NCBI GenBank assembly: GCA_003577145.1
Contig: QEUP01000010.1
Coordinates: 1 to 64,000, forward strand
Direction: 5' to 3'
Length of the DNA stretch: 64,000 nt
Source of the DNA: Acidobacteriota bacterium
GTDB lineage: Bacteria > Actinomycetota > Acidimicrobiia > Acidimicrobiales > Microtrichaceae
Made by a program: the position numbers and the translations under genes. Positions 16,760 through 25,818 of the stretch are shown here, one piece after another. Positions within the stretch are counted from its first letter, which is position 1. Each line of letters starts with the position of its first letter. The notes beneath the pieces were generated by a model. The model searched no databases and had not been told where the DNA came from. It saw only the letters and a program-made list of their open reading frames with translations.

Positions 16760-17941
16760 TCAGAGGTCGGTGTCGACCACCGCCCCGACCGATGTCTCAG
16801 ACAAGCGGAGCTCGCGGAGCGTCAGGGTCATGGTGTCTTCGCTGTCGGGACGAACAGGCACGGTGGCCGAGGTAGGCAGCCGGAAGGTCAGGGGAAACCT
16901 GCCGACCAGGGCGCCGATTCGCCGGTTCAGCCGGTTGAGGCCCTGCGGGAACGCAGCGGGCAGGTCGAGCCAGGCCTCCTCCAGCCTCATCTCGAGATGG
17001 CCGTTCACCAGGCTCGGCCGGACCGTGTACCTGAGACCCGACCGCAGGTCCGGAACGCGGTCGGAGAAGAGCCGGGCGTTGCGCACTCGGCCGGCGATCC
17101 GTTCGTGGTCGAAGTCCAAATCGAGGTCGAACGGCAACGGCACGTCACCGATGGCCTGCTCACCGAGGCGGGAGACCAAGCCGGCAAGCCCCGCGGTGGC
17201 GATCCCCACTCCGACGCTCGTCCCCGCGGCCGGGACCGCCATGGCACCACCTCCTATGTCGTCGGTGGTTGTCAGGCACACCAGCAGGTAACCGTCACAC
17301 ACCTCGATGTCAGCGTGGCCCTCGTCGATCCCCAGCTCGCCGAGCACCTCGGCGACGGGGCCCTCGACGGTGACGCTGACGTCGTCCATCTTGGCCTTGA
17401 GGAGCTCGAAGAGGTCCTCGCCCATGGTGGCCAGGACCATCTCGTTCATCTGGGCGTGAGCCCGCGCCACATCCTCGTCGATCTGGTCTCGGGATGTGTC
17501 CTCTATCCGCAGCGACAGCAGTTCGGCTCCGTCCACGTCGAGGCCGGCGGTGAAGCTGCGACCCGGGCCATGCACACCGGTGGGCCGGACGAGCACTTCA
17601 CCTACGACACGGATGGGCTCCTCGGTGTCGCTGATCGCTCCTTCCTCATCGGTTTGGTCGTGCCACTCGATGTCGCCGAGCGCGGTGATGGTCGCGTGCA
17701 AGCGCCCTTCGTTCTCCGGTTTCAAGGCGAACGACGTCCCGATGATGGTGGCGTGGATGCTCACCTCCATGGTGCCGATCATCGGCATGCTGAAGGTGTG
17801 TCGCACCGACGGTGCCTGCACTCCCTCACCGATCCCTCTCACAGCCAGCGCGTCGAGGAAGCCCTCCGGCACCGTCAACGCGGCTGCGTAGCGGGGATCT
17901 CCCGTCGTCTCCACTGCTGTGAGTGCTGAGCTCCGAGCCAC
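16760..17941 (-). CDS. hypothetical protein, about 390 residues
   Basis: 393 residues from a GTG preceded by a purine-rich GAAGGTGTAGG. I do not recognise a family. The protein alternates strands and charged loops, has no long membrane helix apart from a mildly hydrophobic Gly/Ala run (about 240-265: AVPAAGTSVGVGIATAGLAG), and no signal peptide. The second half has strand-rich segments such as FDLDLDFDHERIAGRVRNAR and TMTLTLRELRLSETS, suggesting a repeated beta architecture or a lipid-binding cavity; that is a guess. Follows the esterase gene tail to tail with eight bases between. Confidence 0.65.
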   Translation of the reverse strand: MARSSALTAVETTGDPRYAAALTVPEGFLDALAVRGIGEGVQAPSVRHTFSMPMIGTMEVSIHATIIGTSFALKPENEGRLHATITALGDIEWHDQTDEEGAISDTEEPIRVVGEVLVRPTGVHGPGRSFTAGLDVDGAELLSLRIEDTSRDQIDEDVARAHAQMNEMVLATMGEDLFELLKAKMDDVSVTVEGPVAEVLGELGIDEGHADIEVCDGYLLVCLTTTDDIGGGAMAVPAAGTSVGVGIATAGLAGLVSRLGEQAIGDVPLPFDLDLDFDHERIAGRVRNARLFSDRVPDLRSGLRYTVRPSLVNGHLEMRLEEAWLDLPAAFPQGLNRLNRRIGALVGRFPLTFRLPTSATVPVRPDSEDTMTLTLRELRLSETSVGAVVDTDL

Positions 17942-18037
17942 ATCGACCTACACCTTCGACCATGCGTTCGTGGTCATGGCACCAGCTAACTCGACAGGCG
18001 GTCACCACCGCCAGTAACCGCCGGCGCCGGTCACCTG

Positions 18038-18955
18038 TCAGCGGACCAGCTCGTCGACCTGACCGAGCAACCGGATCGACTCCAGGGCCAGTTCCTGCGG
18101 AACGGTCATCTGACGGGTGATGACGTCGGTGAACCCCAGCTCGCGGTAGCGCCCGAACTTGTCTGCCACCTGCTCCGGGGTACCGTACGTGACCGCTTCG
18201 GCTGACCAGCCGCCGCGGTACCCCGCGGCGATGATCCGCTCGCCAACCTCGCGCGCCAACTTGGCGTCTTCGGAGACGAACACGTCTTCTCTCACAGCGA
18301 GCCGACCGGGCCGCCGATCCTGCTCGGCGCAGCGGTCAAGATACAGGGCCAGTTGCCCGCCCGCCTGCTCAGGTGTCGTGCCCGCGTCGACGTAGAGGCC
18401 GTCACCGAGTCGCGCCGCCCGATCGAGCGCCGCCGGGGCGGACGCCCCGATCCACCACTCGACGGGCTCGGGAGGTACCAACGCAGTGGCCGCACCGCTG
18501 AGCCCGAGCGCCGGACTGGAAACCGTCTCACCTGCGAGCAGGGCTCTCACGACTCGGACCTTCTCCTCGAACAGTGACGGGCGGAGGCCGATGTCCACAC
18601 CCATGGCCTCGAACTGGTGCCGGTCCCCGCCAAGCCCGGTCTGCACGATGAAAGGCCCCCGCGCTATCGCGGCGAGGGTCGCTATCTGCTCCGCCATGAG
18701 CACCGGGTGCCACAGGGTTACGAGGAAGAGGCACCCAGCGGGTCTGTCGTTCCACTCCGCCAGCAGCCGGCCGAGCATTGGCGTGTTCTGGAAGTAGGGA
18801 ACCGGGACAGCGTGGTGATCGCCGATGCTCAGAACCGCCAAGCCGGCCTCGCGTGCCGCCCGGCAGCGCTCGATGATCCACGCCGCGCCGGTGCGGGGAT
18901 CCGCCACGTCGTGCGTGCTGGCGAGCGACACACCCACCCTCAGGCTCTTCTGCAC
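18038..18955 (-). CDS. LLM-class (F420- or FMN-dependent) oxidoreductase
   Basis: 305 residues forming a luciferase-like TIM barrel: GVSLASTHDVADPRTGAAW at the N-terminus, VLSIGDHHAVPVPYFQN, FIVQTGLGGDRHQFEAMG and VEWWIGASAPAALDRAARLGDG are typical. YGTPEQVADKFGRYRELGFTDV is the common C-terminal helix-strand pair. In actinobacteria most such enzymes use F420. Substrate cannot be inferred. A TAGCCT -10 element ends six bases before the GTG start, so the mRNA is probably leaderless. Confidence 0.88.
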   Translation of the reverse strand: MQKSLRVGVSLASTHDVADPRTGAAWIIERCRAAREAGLAVLSIGDHHAVPVPYFQNTPMLGRLLAEWNDRPAGCLFLVTLWHPVLMAEQIATLAAIARGPFIVQTGLGGDRHQFEAMGVDIGLRPSLFEEKVRVVRALLAGETVSSPALGLSGAATALVPPEPVEWWIGASAPAALDRAARLGDGLYVDAGTTPEQAGGQLALYLDRCAEQDRRPGRLAVREDVFVSEDAKLAREVGERIIAAGYRGGWSAEAVTYGTPEQVADKFGRYRELGFTDVITRQMTVPQELALESIRLLGQVDELVR

Positions 18956-18961
18956 CGCAGC

Positions 18962-18990
18962 AGGCTAGCCCTGATCGTTCACGGTGAGGA
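18962..18990 (-). promoter_or_regulatory. leaderless promoter with conserved GAACGATCAGGGC module
   Basis: On the minus strand TAGCCT (18962-18967) lies six bases before the GTG of the LLM oxidoreductase. Just upstream is GTGAACGATCAGGGC, found again before genes at 28859 and 58989 and, weaker, at 53860. The matching region continues to TGAGGACCCGAG at 18984-18995. Confidence 0.5.
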
Positions 18991-19043
18991 CCCGAGCAAC
19001 GCCAGGGCAGCTGCCAACCGACGCCAAGCGCCCGTCGACCCGT

Positions 19044-19118
19044 TACTCTGGACATCGGCACCCCTCGACTCGGGAGGGGTGCCACGGTTCCTGCGGGGGG
19101 CTACGGGAGGCCGATGTC
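19044..19118 (+). promoter_or_regulatory. promoter and structured mRNA leader of the GGDEF-EAL gene
   Basis: TACTCT at 19044-19049 is a good -10, placing the mRNA start near 19056. There a perfect hairpin begins: arms GGCACCCCTC (19057-19066) and GAGGGGTGCC (19074-19083) with a 7-base loop. GACATCGGC (19051-19059) can instead pair perfectly with GCCGATGTC (19110-19118), which ends at the start codon and adjoins the GGGAGG ribosome site. A third weak stem TTCCTG/CGGGAG lies inside. Alternative folds around the ribosome site suggest translational control. It lacks the conserved A-rich parts of known c-di-GMP riboswitches. Confidence 0.4.
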
Positions 19119-22100
19119 ATGAGCGCGGCGAGCCGGTCCGGCGACAACGGTCGTCAGCCCGACCTGGAATCGTCGCTGGCCCGGATCACCGAGACCCTGA
19201 CCGCGCACGACGCCGTACCGGCTGCTTCGATACCTGCCGCGCTGGGGATCCTCGGCGAGTTCGTGCATGCTCAGCGCGTCGCCCTCGGAGTCGTCGAGCC
19301 GCACTCGCTGCGAGTGGCCCGGCTGCCAACGCCCGGCGGCTCGGAGCCGTGGCTCTACGACTGGCGCCGCGGCACCGGTGCGACCGAGCGGCGAGACGAG
19401 GGCCTCGAGATCTGGGAGTACGCCCGGAGATGGCTCGACGAGACCACCGGCGACAGGGTCCTGGCCGTCGACGACGTGCACCGGCTCGCGCACGACCCCG
19501 CAGAGCACACCGCGGCCCTGCTCGACGCCGGGGTCCGGGCGTTCGCGGTGGCCCCGGTCCGGGCCCCGAACGGCTACCTCATCTGCATCCTTCACGTAGA
19601 GATCCACGACTTGCCGAGGCGATGGCGCGAGGGCGACCTGAGCCTGATCCGGGTGGTGGCGGACCTCAGCGCCGGCATCCTGCTCGACGACGACGCCGCC
19701 CTTCGGCTCTCCACCGCCTTCGACGACGGGCCTCATCCCCTCGCCATCCGGGACCACGAGCTACGGCTGCTCGACTGCAACGACGCCTTCTGCGAGCTGA
19801 CCGGCCGGACCCGTCGGCAACTCCTCGGCACCGAGATCGCCGAACTGGTCGGCCACGCTCTCACGTCGTTGCAGGCGCTGAAGGATCTCGTCGGCGCCGG
19901 CAGGGACCGGCTCGAGTTTCACGAGACCGTTCAGCGACCCGACGGCACCGCGGCCCGGATCCGCGCCGACCTCACCCCGGTCAGGACCCGCGAAGGTCTC
20001 GTGCGGGCAGTGATCGTCCACTGCACCGACCTGAGCGAGCTGGCGGAATCACAGGACGCGCTCCTCGAGAAGCTCGAGCTCGAAGAGCTGCTCAGCGAGA
20101 CCGCGCGCGAATACGTCGAAACGTCGGGCAGCCAGACCGAAGCCGCCATAGGCCGGGCCCTGGCCCGCTTCGGGAACCACTGGGGGGCCATCGAGGTGGG
20201 CATCCACGAATTCGATCTCGATGCCAACACCATCACGCTCGTGGCCGAGTGGGCGCCCCGGCCCGACGGCTGGAGCACGCCACCGAAGTTCCGGTCGATG
20301 CCTCTCGACATGGCCATCCCGGGATTGTCCGGGCTGACAGCTCTACGCCAGCCCTACATCATCGATCCGGACCACCACCGCCTCGTCCTCGAAACCGTGG
20401 GTGTGACTCAGTTCGACCCGATGCAGGTCCTCGTCGTTCCACTGCTTGCCGGCGCAAGCAGCAAGGGCGTCCTCACCGTCCACCTCAGCCAGCCTCACGC
20501 GTGGAGCGACGACGAGCTCTCGACACTGCAATCCCTCGGCGTCATGACCGTGGAGCTGCGCAACCGGGTCAAAGCGGAGGAGGGATTGCAGCTGAGCGAG
20601 GCCCGGCTGAGCAACGTCATCGAAAGCGCCCCGGCCCTCATCGCCCGCTTCGACGCTGACAAGCGCCTCGTCTACGCGAGCCCTGCGCTCGAGATGCTCA
20701 TACCGTCAGTCGCGTCGCAGCTCGGCTGGTCGATCTACGACCTCGAGCCTCCTGTCCCCCCGGAGTACGTGGAGGCAGTGGTGAGCGTGCTCGAGACCGG
20801 CCTGCCGAACGAGAACGAGTTCCCGGTCCCCCTCGAATCCGGGACCGTATGGGTCTTCAGCCGGTCGGTGCCCGAGCCCGATGCCGACGGCAAGCCTGCT
20901 GGGGTCCTGTCCATTGCGATCGACGTCACGGAACGGCAGCGCCACCAGGCCAAGCTGGAGCACCAGGCGACTCACGACGATCTGACGGGGTTGATCAACC
21001 GCGCCGAGCTGCGACGGATCCTGGCCGCGGAGCTTGCCCCGCAGAAGGAACCGCCTGCTGTGGCCATCTTGTTGATCGACCTCGATCGCTTCAGGGTCCT
21101 CAACGACTCCATGGGCCACGGCGCCGGCGACCAGCTGTTGTTGACCATGGCCGACCGGCTGCGATTCGCTGTGCGGCCGGGGGACACGATCGCCAGGCTC
21201 GGCGGGGACGAGTTCGTGGTGATGCTGCAGGGATCCGTCTCGGAGGGAGAAGCCGCCGCCGTCGCCAACCGCCTGCTCGAGATCATCGCCGCGCCGGTCG
21301 AGGTGGACGGCCAGAAGGTGTACGCGACCGCCAGCATCGGCATCGCCTTCTCCCACCCGGCCGATCAGGACATGGACGACATCCTCCGTCATGCCGATGC
21401 CGCCATGTACTCGGCCAAGGACAAGGGCCGTAACCGCTTCGCCATGTTCGACCAGCGGCTCCGGGAAGTCGTCGCCAGCCGACTGCGCGGCGAGAGCGAG
21501 CTCAGGGGTGCGCTCGAGCGTGGCGAGTTCGAGGTCCACTACCAGCCGGAGGTGGACCTCGTGACGGGATACATCACCGGCGCCGAGGCGCTCCTGCGAT
21601 GGCGCCATCCGGAACGAGGGCTCATCGTCGCCGCCGAGTTCATCACGACGGCCGAGGAGACCGGCCTCATCATCGACCTCGGATCGTGGGTGCTGCGCGA
21701 GGCCTGCCGGCAGCTCGGGGAATGGAACCAGCGCGCAGACCTTCGGCCTATCACGCTGCGCGTGAACCTGTCGGCACAACAGCTGACCCACCCAGCTCTG
21801 CTAGAGGCGACGGGCTCGGCTCTGGCCGGCAGCCGGCTGTCGTCGCACCAGCTTTGCCTGGAGATAACCGAGACGACCCTGATGATCGACCTGGAGGAAT
21901 CCCTTCGTGTCCTGCGACGGCTCCACGACCTCGGCATCAACATCGCCATCGACGACTTCGGCACGGGCTTCTCCTCCCTCAGCTACCTCAAGCAACTGCC
22001 GGTCGACGTGCTCAAGATCGACCGCAGCTTCGTGGTCGACCTGGTAGCTGATCCCGAGGACACGGCCATCGTCGCCACCGTGATCGGGCTCGCCGAGGCC

Positions 22101-22259
22101 CTGGGCCTGGAGACCGTCGCCGAGGGCGTCGACGACCCCCGCCAGGTCGCCGAGCTCCGCCGGCTGGGGTGCCAGCGCGCTCAGGGGTTCCTCCTGGCGC
22201 GGCCGTGTAACCCGGTGGACATGGAGCGGTACCTGGTCGAGGGACGCATCCACGTGTGA
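19119..22259 (+). CDS. GAF-PAS-GAF-PAS-GGDEF-EAL cyclic di-GMP signalling protein
   Basis: 1046 residues, soluble. In order: GAF-like (about 40-180), PAS (about 200-315, DDGPHPLAIRDHELRLLDCN), GAF (about 325-490), PAS (about 495-610, ESAPALIARFDADKRLVYAS), GGDEF (about 615-780) and EAL (about 790-1040). The cyclase loop RLGGDEFVVM (695-699) is intact and RPGD five residues before it is an I-site. The EAL motif at 823-825 and DDFGTGFSSLSYLKQLP, KIDRSFV also look intact, so both synthesis and breakdown of c-di-GMP are possible. ATG at 19119 follows GGGAGG; the frame is open further left inside the leader. Confidence 0.92.
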   Translation: MSAASRSGDNGRQPDLESSLARITETLTAHDAVPAASIPAALGILGEFVHAQRVALGVVEPHSLRVARLPTPGGSEPWLYDWRRGTGATERRDEGLEIWEYARRWLDETTGDRVLAVDDVHRLAHDPAEHTAALLDAGVRAFAVAPVRAPNGYLICILHVEIHDLPRRWREGDLSLIRVVADLSAGILLDDDAALRLSTAFDDGPHPLAIRDHELRLLDCNDAFCELTGRTRRQLLGTEIAELVGHALTSLQALKDLVGAGRDRLEFHETVQRPDGTAARIRADLTPVRTREGLVRAVIVHCTDLSELAESQDALLEKLELEELLSETAREYVETSGSQTEAAIGRALARFGNHWGAIEVGIHEFDLDANTITLVAEWAPRPDGWSTPPKFRSMPLDMAIPGLSGLTALRQPYIIDPDHHRLVLETVGVTQFDPMQVLVVPLLAGASSKGVLTVHLSQPHAWSDDELSTLQSLGVMTVELRNRVKAEEGLQLSEARLSNVIESAPALIARFDADKRLVYASPALEMLIPSVASQLGWSIYDLEPPVPPEYVEAVVSVLETGLPNENEFPVPLESGTVWVFSRSVPEPDADGKPAGVLSIAIDVTERQRHQAKLEHQATHDDLTGLINRAELRRILAAELAPQKEPPAVAILLIDLDRFRVLNDSMGHGAGDQLLLTMADRLRFAVRPGDTIARLGGDEFVVMLQGSVSEGEAAAVANRLLEIIAAPVEVDGQKVYATASIGIAFSHPADQDMDDILRHADAAMYSAKDKGRNRFAMFDQRLREVVASRLRGESELRGALERGEFEVHYQPEVDLVTGYITGAEALLRWRHPERGLIVAAEFITTAEETGLIIDLGSWVLREACRQLGEWNQRADLRPITLRVNLSAQQLTHPALLEATGSALAGSRLSSHQLCLEITETTLMIDLEESLRVLRRLHDLGINIAIDDFGTGFSSLSYLKQLPVDVLKIDRSFVVDLVADPEDTAIVATVIGLAEALGLETVAEGVDDPRQVAELRRLGCQRAQGFLLARPCNPVDMERYLVEGRIHV

Positions 22260-22270
22260 CCTCCGCTGCC

Positions 22271-22370
22271 GCCGCCGGTCCCGGTGACATTGCGCCTTGG
22301 TCGACGGCCAAGCACCGCAACGGCGCGATCATCTCCGGCGCCCGCCGCCGGTCCCGGTGACATTGCGCCT
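22271..22370. repeat. 27-bp direct repeat, two copies
   Basis: The 27 bases at 22271-22297 recur without change at 22344-22370 (core GGTCCCGGTGACATTGCGCC), 73 bp apart. They fill the spacer between the GGDEF-EAL gene and the PGPGW gene. No other copy was noticed in the window. A dispersed intergenic repeat or a paired binding site are both possible. Confidence 0.7.
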
Positions 22371-22393
22371 GCTGCGGGGCAGAATGGTCGGAC

Positions 22394-22864
22394 ATGGACG
22401 TCGACGAGCCCGGGAAGGCCGATGACCCTGCGGGGACCACCAGGCGGCACCCGCTTCACCGGCCTCATGAGCACCCGCACCTCGATCACCTTCGCGAGGA
22501 CCTCCAGCAGGCCCGTGACGCGGCGATAGACGCAGAGTTCGACACGGGCGTGCGCGAAGACAGCGTCGAGCAGGCCCGCACCCACGTGCTCATCCGCCTG
22601 GGCAGGATGTCGCTCGCGGTGATGTTGATGATCACCGGGGTCGTGCTACTGGTGCTCCCAGGACCGGGCTGGCTCGTGCTGGCGATTGGTTTCGGGATTC
22701 TGGCCAAAGACGTCGCTTGGGCCGAGCGCACGGTGCGTTACATACGCCGCAAGGCACCGGGCATCCCCGAGGACGGGCGGCTCCCCGCTTCTGCGATCGT
22801 CACAATGGTCTTGCTGGCGCTGGCCGGTGTCTCGTTTTCGGTGTGGTACTTCGGGTTGCGCTGA
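22394..22864 (+). CDS. PGPGW-family membrane protein
   Basis: 156 residues. A soluble His-, Arg- and Glu-rich N-terminal half (1-70) precedes a helix pair containing VLLVLPGPGWLVLAIGFGILA, the signature of the PGPGW (TIGR02611-like) transmembrane family. A second hydrophobic segment lies at the C-terminus (ASAIVTMVLLALAGVSFSVW). Family function is unknown. It starts 24 bases after the second copy of the 27-bp repeat and is followed at 59 bases by the aquaporin gene on the same strand. Confidence 0.8.
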   Translation: MDVDEPGKADDPAGTTRRHPLHRPHEHPHLDHLREDLQQARDAAIDAEFDTGVREDSVEQARTHVLIRLGRMSLAVMLMITGVVLLVLPGPGWLVLAIGFGILAKDVAWAERTVRYIRRKAPGIPEDGRLPASAIVTMVLLALAGVSFSVWYFGLR

Positions 22865-22922
22865 CCGTGAGCCGGTGAGAGGCTCGGGTCCGCTCAGGCC
22901 GGGTACTTCGTCAGGGGGTCTG

Positions 22923-23624
22923 ATGGGAGAGAGATGGAGGCTGCTGGTTGCCGAGGTGTTCGGCACAGCCGTTCTGGTGATGGGCGGCGTGGGGAGCGCT
23001 GTCCTGGCGACGAGCGAGCCGCTCAGCATAGGGACCTACGGGGTGTCGCTGGCGTTCGGGCTGTCGCTCCTCGTGATGGTCTACGCCATCGGGAACATCT
23101 CGGGTTGCCACATCAACCCGGCCGTCACCATCGGCCTCTGGCTGATGCGAAAGACCGCTGCGCGGGATGTGCCCTTCTACCTGATCGGCCAGCTGGTCGG
23201 GGCCGCCGCCGGAGCGATCATCATCTTCCTCATCGCCAACGGCGTCGAGGGCTTCGACCCGACCAACAACTTCGCCCAGAACGGTTTCGAGGAGTTCTCA
23301 CCCGGCGGTTACAGCCTCGCGGCCACCGCGCTCGCCGAGATGGTCTTCACGGCCTTGCTGGTCTTCGTGATCGCCAGCACGCTTCATCCTAAGTTCCCCG
23401 CCGCCGGTGCCGGGCTGGCCATCGGCCTGTCACTGACCCTGATCCACCTGATCTCCATCCCGATCGACAACACATCGGTGAACCCGGCCCGCAGCTTCGC
23501 TTCAGCGATCTTCGCCGGCGCTGATGCCTGGAAGCAGCTCTGGGTGTTCATCGTGTTCCCACTCGTCGGGGGACTGCTTGGTGCATACGCGTGGATGACC
23601 ATCCACAAGCAGTCCGCGTCGTAG
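22923..23624 (+). CDS. aquaporin Z-like water channel (MIP family)
   Basis: 233 residues with six helices and two half-helices carrying NPA boxes at 65-67 (GCHINPAVTIG) and 187-189 (SVNPARS). The segment TLIHLISIPIDNTSVNPARS closely follows E. coli AqpZ, including the His of helix 5 and the Arg after the second NPA that form the narrow water-selective filter, so water rather than glycerol transport is expected. ATG at 22923 follows GGGGG by a few bases. The frame is open upstream but inside the PGPGW gene. Confidence 0.94.
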   Translation: MGERWRLLVAEVFGTAVLVMGGVGSAVLATSEPLSIGTYGVSLAFGLSLLVMVYAIGNISGCHINPAVTIGLWLMRKTAARDVPFYLIGQLVGAAAGAIIIFLIANGVEGFDPTNNFAQNGFEEFSPGGYSLAATALAEMVFTALLVFVIASTLHPKFPAAGAGLAIGLSLTLIHLISIPIDNTSVNPARSFASAIFAGADAWKQLWVFIVFPLVGGLLGAYAWMTIHKQSAS

Positions 23625-23655
23625 GGGCTGCCGGAACGACCCCCGTCAGAGATCC

Positions 23656-25080
23656 TCACCCGGCCGCAGGGGGCACCTCGCCGTCGCCTTGGCCGTGCAG
23701 CACCCGCTCGAAGAAGGCCCGGTCCTGCAACAGCGCCCGCTCCGGCAGATGTAGCCGGCCGTGGCTCTCGAAGAACATCAACTGCTTGCCCATCAAGAAC
23801 ATGCCGCGGTCGAGATCAGGGGCCTCCCTCCGGCGAAATCGCGAGGTGATCGTGCCGAGGCCTGGCAAGGGGATGCGCCGGAGGGACATCTCCTTTTGCC
23901 TTTGCGTGAGGAACTCACCGATGTTGATCTGCGCGAAGGGCCGGGTGAGGGCGTCCGTGAGCTGCTGCTGGAAGAACCGCCGTGCCTGCTCCTCGGGCAG
24001 GCCGAGCCCTTGGGACAAGAAGTCACGGGTCTGATCGAGGAAGTAGTCGGTCACCTCCTCGAGGGCCTGCTCATCGCCCAGCGCCGCTTCGATGACCCGC
24101 CTGAGCAGCCAGTGCGAGCGTGGCTCCAGGCGCCCGACGATCCCCCAGTCGATCATGGCGATACGACCGTCACGGAGGATCATGAGGTTGCCCGCGTGGA
24201 CGTCTCCGTGGAAGATGCCGTAGCGGATCGCAGTTATGAACCAGGCCTTCATGGCATCGACGACCAGTGGCGCGGCGTCGAGACCGAGGTCGTCGATGGC
24301 GGAGACGTCGTCGACCGCCACGCCGTCGAGGAACTCCATCGTGAGGATCCGCCGCGACGAGAGCTCGGGGTGGGGACGAGGGACCGTCACCGAGGTGACT
24401 CCCAAGTCGCCGAGCAGGTCCTCATAGAGCTGCAGGGCACGCACCTCGTTGAGGAGGTTCAGCTCCTCACGGAGCTGGAGGGAGAACCCGTCGAGCATCT
24501 GTCGCTGCATGTCGGCGAGCTCCCCCGACCCCAGCCGGGAGACCTCCGGCAGGATGACCTTCATGATCGCCAGGTCGGTCGCGACCCGTCGTTCGATACC
24601 GGGGCGCAGCAGCTTGACAGCAACCTCCTCGCCGCCGAGCGTCACCGCGCGGTGAACCACCGCGATCGATGCCCGACCGATCGGTTCGGGATCGAACTCG
24701 GCGAAGGTCGCCTCGATGGGAGCACCCAGCTCCTTTTCGACGAGGCGCTGGATCCGGTCGAAGCGAACCGGAGGTCCGGTATCGAGGCACGGCCGGAACC
24801 GTCCGCTCACCTCTCTACCGAAGAAGCCCGGCGCCTGCGCTACAACCTGCCCGAACTTGACGTAGGTCGTACCGAGCCGCTCGAACACCCGGCACAACGA
24901 GGTGGCCAGCTCGAGCTCGTCGACGCCACGACCCGTCGCCCGACGCGCCACGTGGGGACCGAGGTGTCGACGGAAGGTCCTAAGGGTCCGGCGTACCCGG
25001 GCTCCCTGCTGCAGGAGCGAGGGTGTGAAGAGGTCTATCGGTTCGGGAACGAAGGGAGGCGCCGGAGCTTCTGTTTCCAC
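23656..25080 (-). CDS. ABC1/UbiB (AarF)-family atypical kinase
   Basis: 474 residues. The family KxGQ motif appears as YVKFGQVVAQ, the Ala-rich nucleotide loop as ASIAVVHRA (usual Gln replaced by Val), the Lys strand as VAVKLLRPGIE, the catalytic loop as FHGDVHAGNLMIL and the metal-binding motif as MIDWGIVGRL, with Trp in place of Phe. UbiB-type proteins support quinone or isoprenoid lipid metabolism; here the substrate is unknown. GTG start at 25080 has AGGAG ten bases upstream. Divergent from the TetR gene with a shared 77-bp region holding a palindrome. A second member is at 38026. Confidence 0.9.
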   Translation of the reverse strand: METEAPAPPFVPEPIDLFTPSLLQQGARVRRTLRTFRRHLGPHVARRATGRGVDELELATSLCRVFERLGTTYVKFGQVVAQAPGFFGREVSGRFRPCLDTGPPVRFDRIQRLVEKELGAPIEATFAEFDPEPIGRASIAVVHRAVTLGGEEVAVKLLRPGIERRVATDLAIMKVILPEVSRLGSGELADMQRQMLDGFSLQLREELNLLNEVRALQLYEDLLGDLGVTSVTVPRPHPELSSRRILTMEFLDGVAVDDVSAIDDLGLDAAPLVVDAMKAWFITAIRYGIFHGDVHAGNLMILRDGRIAMIDWGIVGRLEPRSHWLLRRVIEAALGDEQALEEVTDYFLDQTRDFLSQGLGLPEEQARRFFQQQLTDALTRPFAQINIGEFLTQRQKEMSLRRIPLPGLGTITSRFRRREAPDLDRGMFLMGKQLMFFESHGRLHLPERALLQDRAFFERVLHGQGDGEVPPAAG

Positions 25081-25137
25081 GTCGGTGTTGCTCCTGCTTG
25101 GGGTGATCCGAGGCAGTCGCCCGGTAGCGGAGCTATC

Positions 25138-25150
25138 GTAACTTTGTTAC
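25138..25150. promoter_or_regulatory. operator-like palindrome between the kinase and tetR genes
   Basis: GTAACTTTGTTAC is a perfect inverted repeat (5-bp arms, 3-bp centre) between the divergent UbiB kinase and TetR genes, seven bases before the upstream TetR start. It is a natural autorepression site for that regulator. The half-sites are in the opposite order to those of the site at 5058-5073, so the two need not bind the same protein. Confidence 0.5.
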
Positions 25151-25157
25151 CGAGCGG

Positions 25158-25805
25158 ATGCGGCTAGTCCGTCGGCCCCGCACCATGGCCCTACCCCAGA
25201 TCAGCGAATCCGAACAGCGGCGATCGACTCGCGAGAGACTACTCCAGGCCGCCGCCGAGGTGTTCCTCGAGAAGGGCTACGTGGGGACCCGGGTGCAAGA
25301 GATCGCCCGGCGTGCCGGGCTCACCACCGGCGCCATCTACGGCATCTTCGAGAGCAAGGCGGCACTGCTGTCCGAGGCGATCCTCGCCCAGGGCGCCGAG
25401 GCGTTCTCGAAGATGAACGCCTCACTCGTTGCCGACCGGCCAGCGGCCGAGACCGCGGTGACCTTCGCCACCGAGGCCCTCGCAGGCGACCCCCAGCCGT
25501 TCCACCCGCTGCTGCTGGAGGCCTTCGCCTCCTCGCTGCGCGACGAGGAGACGCGAGCGAGGCTCCGTGACAGCACCGCGGAGATCGACGAACAGATCCG
25601 CGAGGTCATCGAGCGAGCCCGGAAGGCGGGGGTGCTAGACGACGCGGTCAGCGCCGACGCCCTGGCGACTTTCATCCGCGTCATGCTCGTGGGCAGCCTC
25701 GTGGCCAAAGCCATGAGCCTCCCGGCGGCCGACATCGAGGAAGCCCGCGAGCTGATGCAACGGATGTTCACCTCACTCGCTCCCCAGACGACCCGGCCTT
25801 CCTGA
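25158..25805 (+). CDS. TetR-family transcriptional regulator
   Basis: 215 residues. The N-terminal DNA-binding domain reads TRERLLQAAAEVFLEKGYVG, TRVQEIARRAGLTTGAIYGIF, with the TetR helix-turn-helix at about 43-65. The C-terminal ligand domain is helical (LLEAFASSLRDEETRARL). It likely represses itself and the divergent UbiB kinase gene through the palindrome at 25138-25150. Start may be ATG 25158 or 25185; neither has a clear ribosome site, and the N-terminal nine residues are not conserved in type. Ligand unknown. Confidence 0.9.
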   Translation: MRLVRRPRTMALPQISESEQRRSTRERLLQAAAEVFLEKGYVGTRVQEIARRAGLTTGAIYGIFESKAALLSEAILAQGAEAFSKMNASLVADRPAAETAVTFATEALAGDPQPFHPLLLEAFASSLRDEETRARLRDSTAEIDEQIREVIERARKAGVLDDAVSADALATFIRVMLVGSLVAKAMSLPAADIEEARELMQRMFTSLAPQTTRPS

Positions 25806-25818
25806 ACGCCGGTTCACC

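Noticed and set aside
19044-19118. Known c-di-GMP-I or c-di-GMP-II riboswitch
   Set aside because: Conserved A-rich junctions and tetraloop-receptor sequences are absent although the gene type fits.
5058-25150. Sites at 5058 and 25138 as one regulon of the TetR at 25158
   Set aside because: Half-sites GTTAC and GTAAC are in opposite order and the centres differ, so a common binding protein is not supported.
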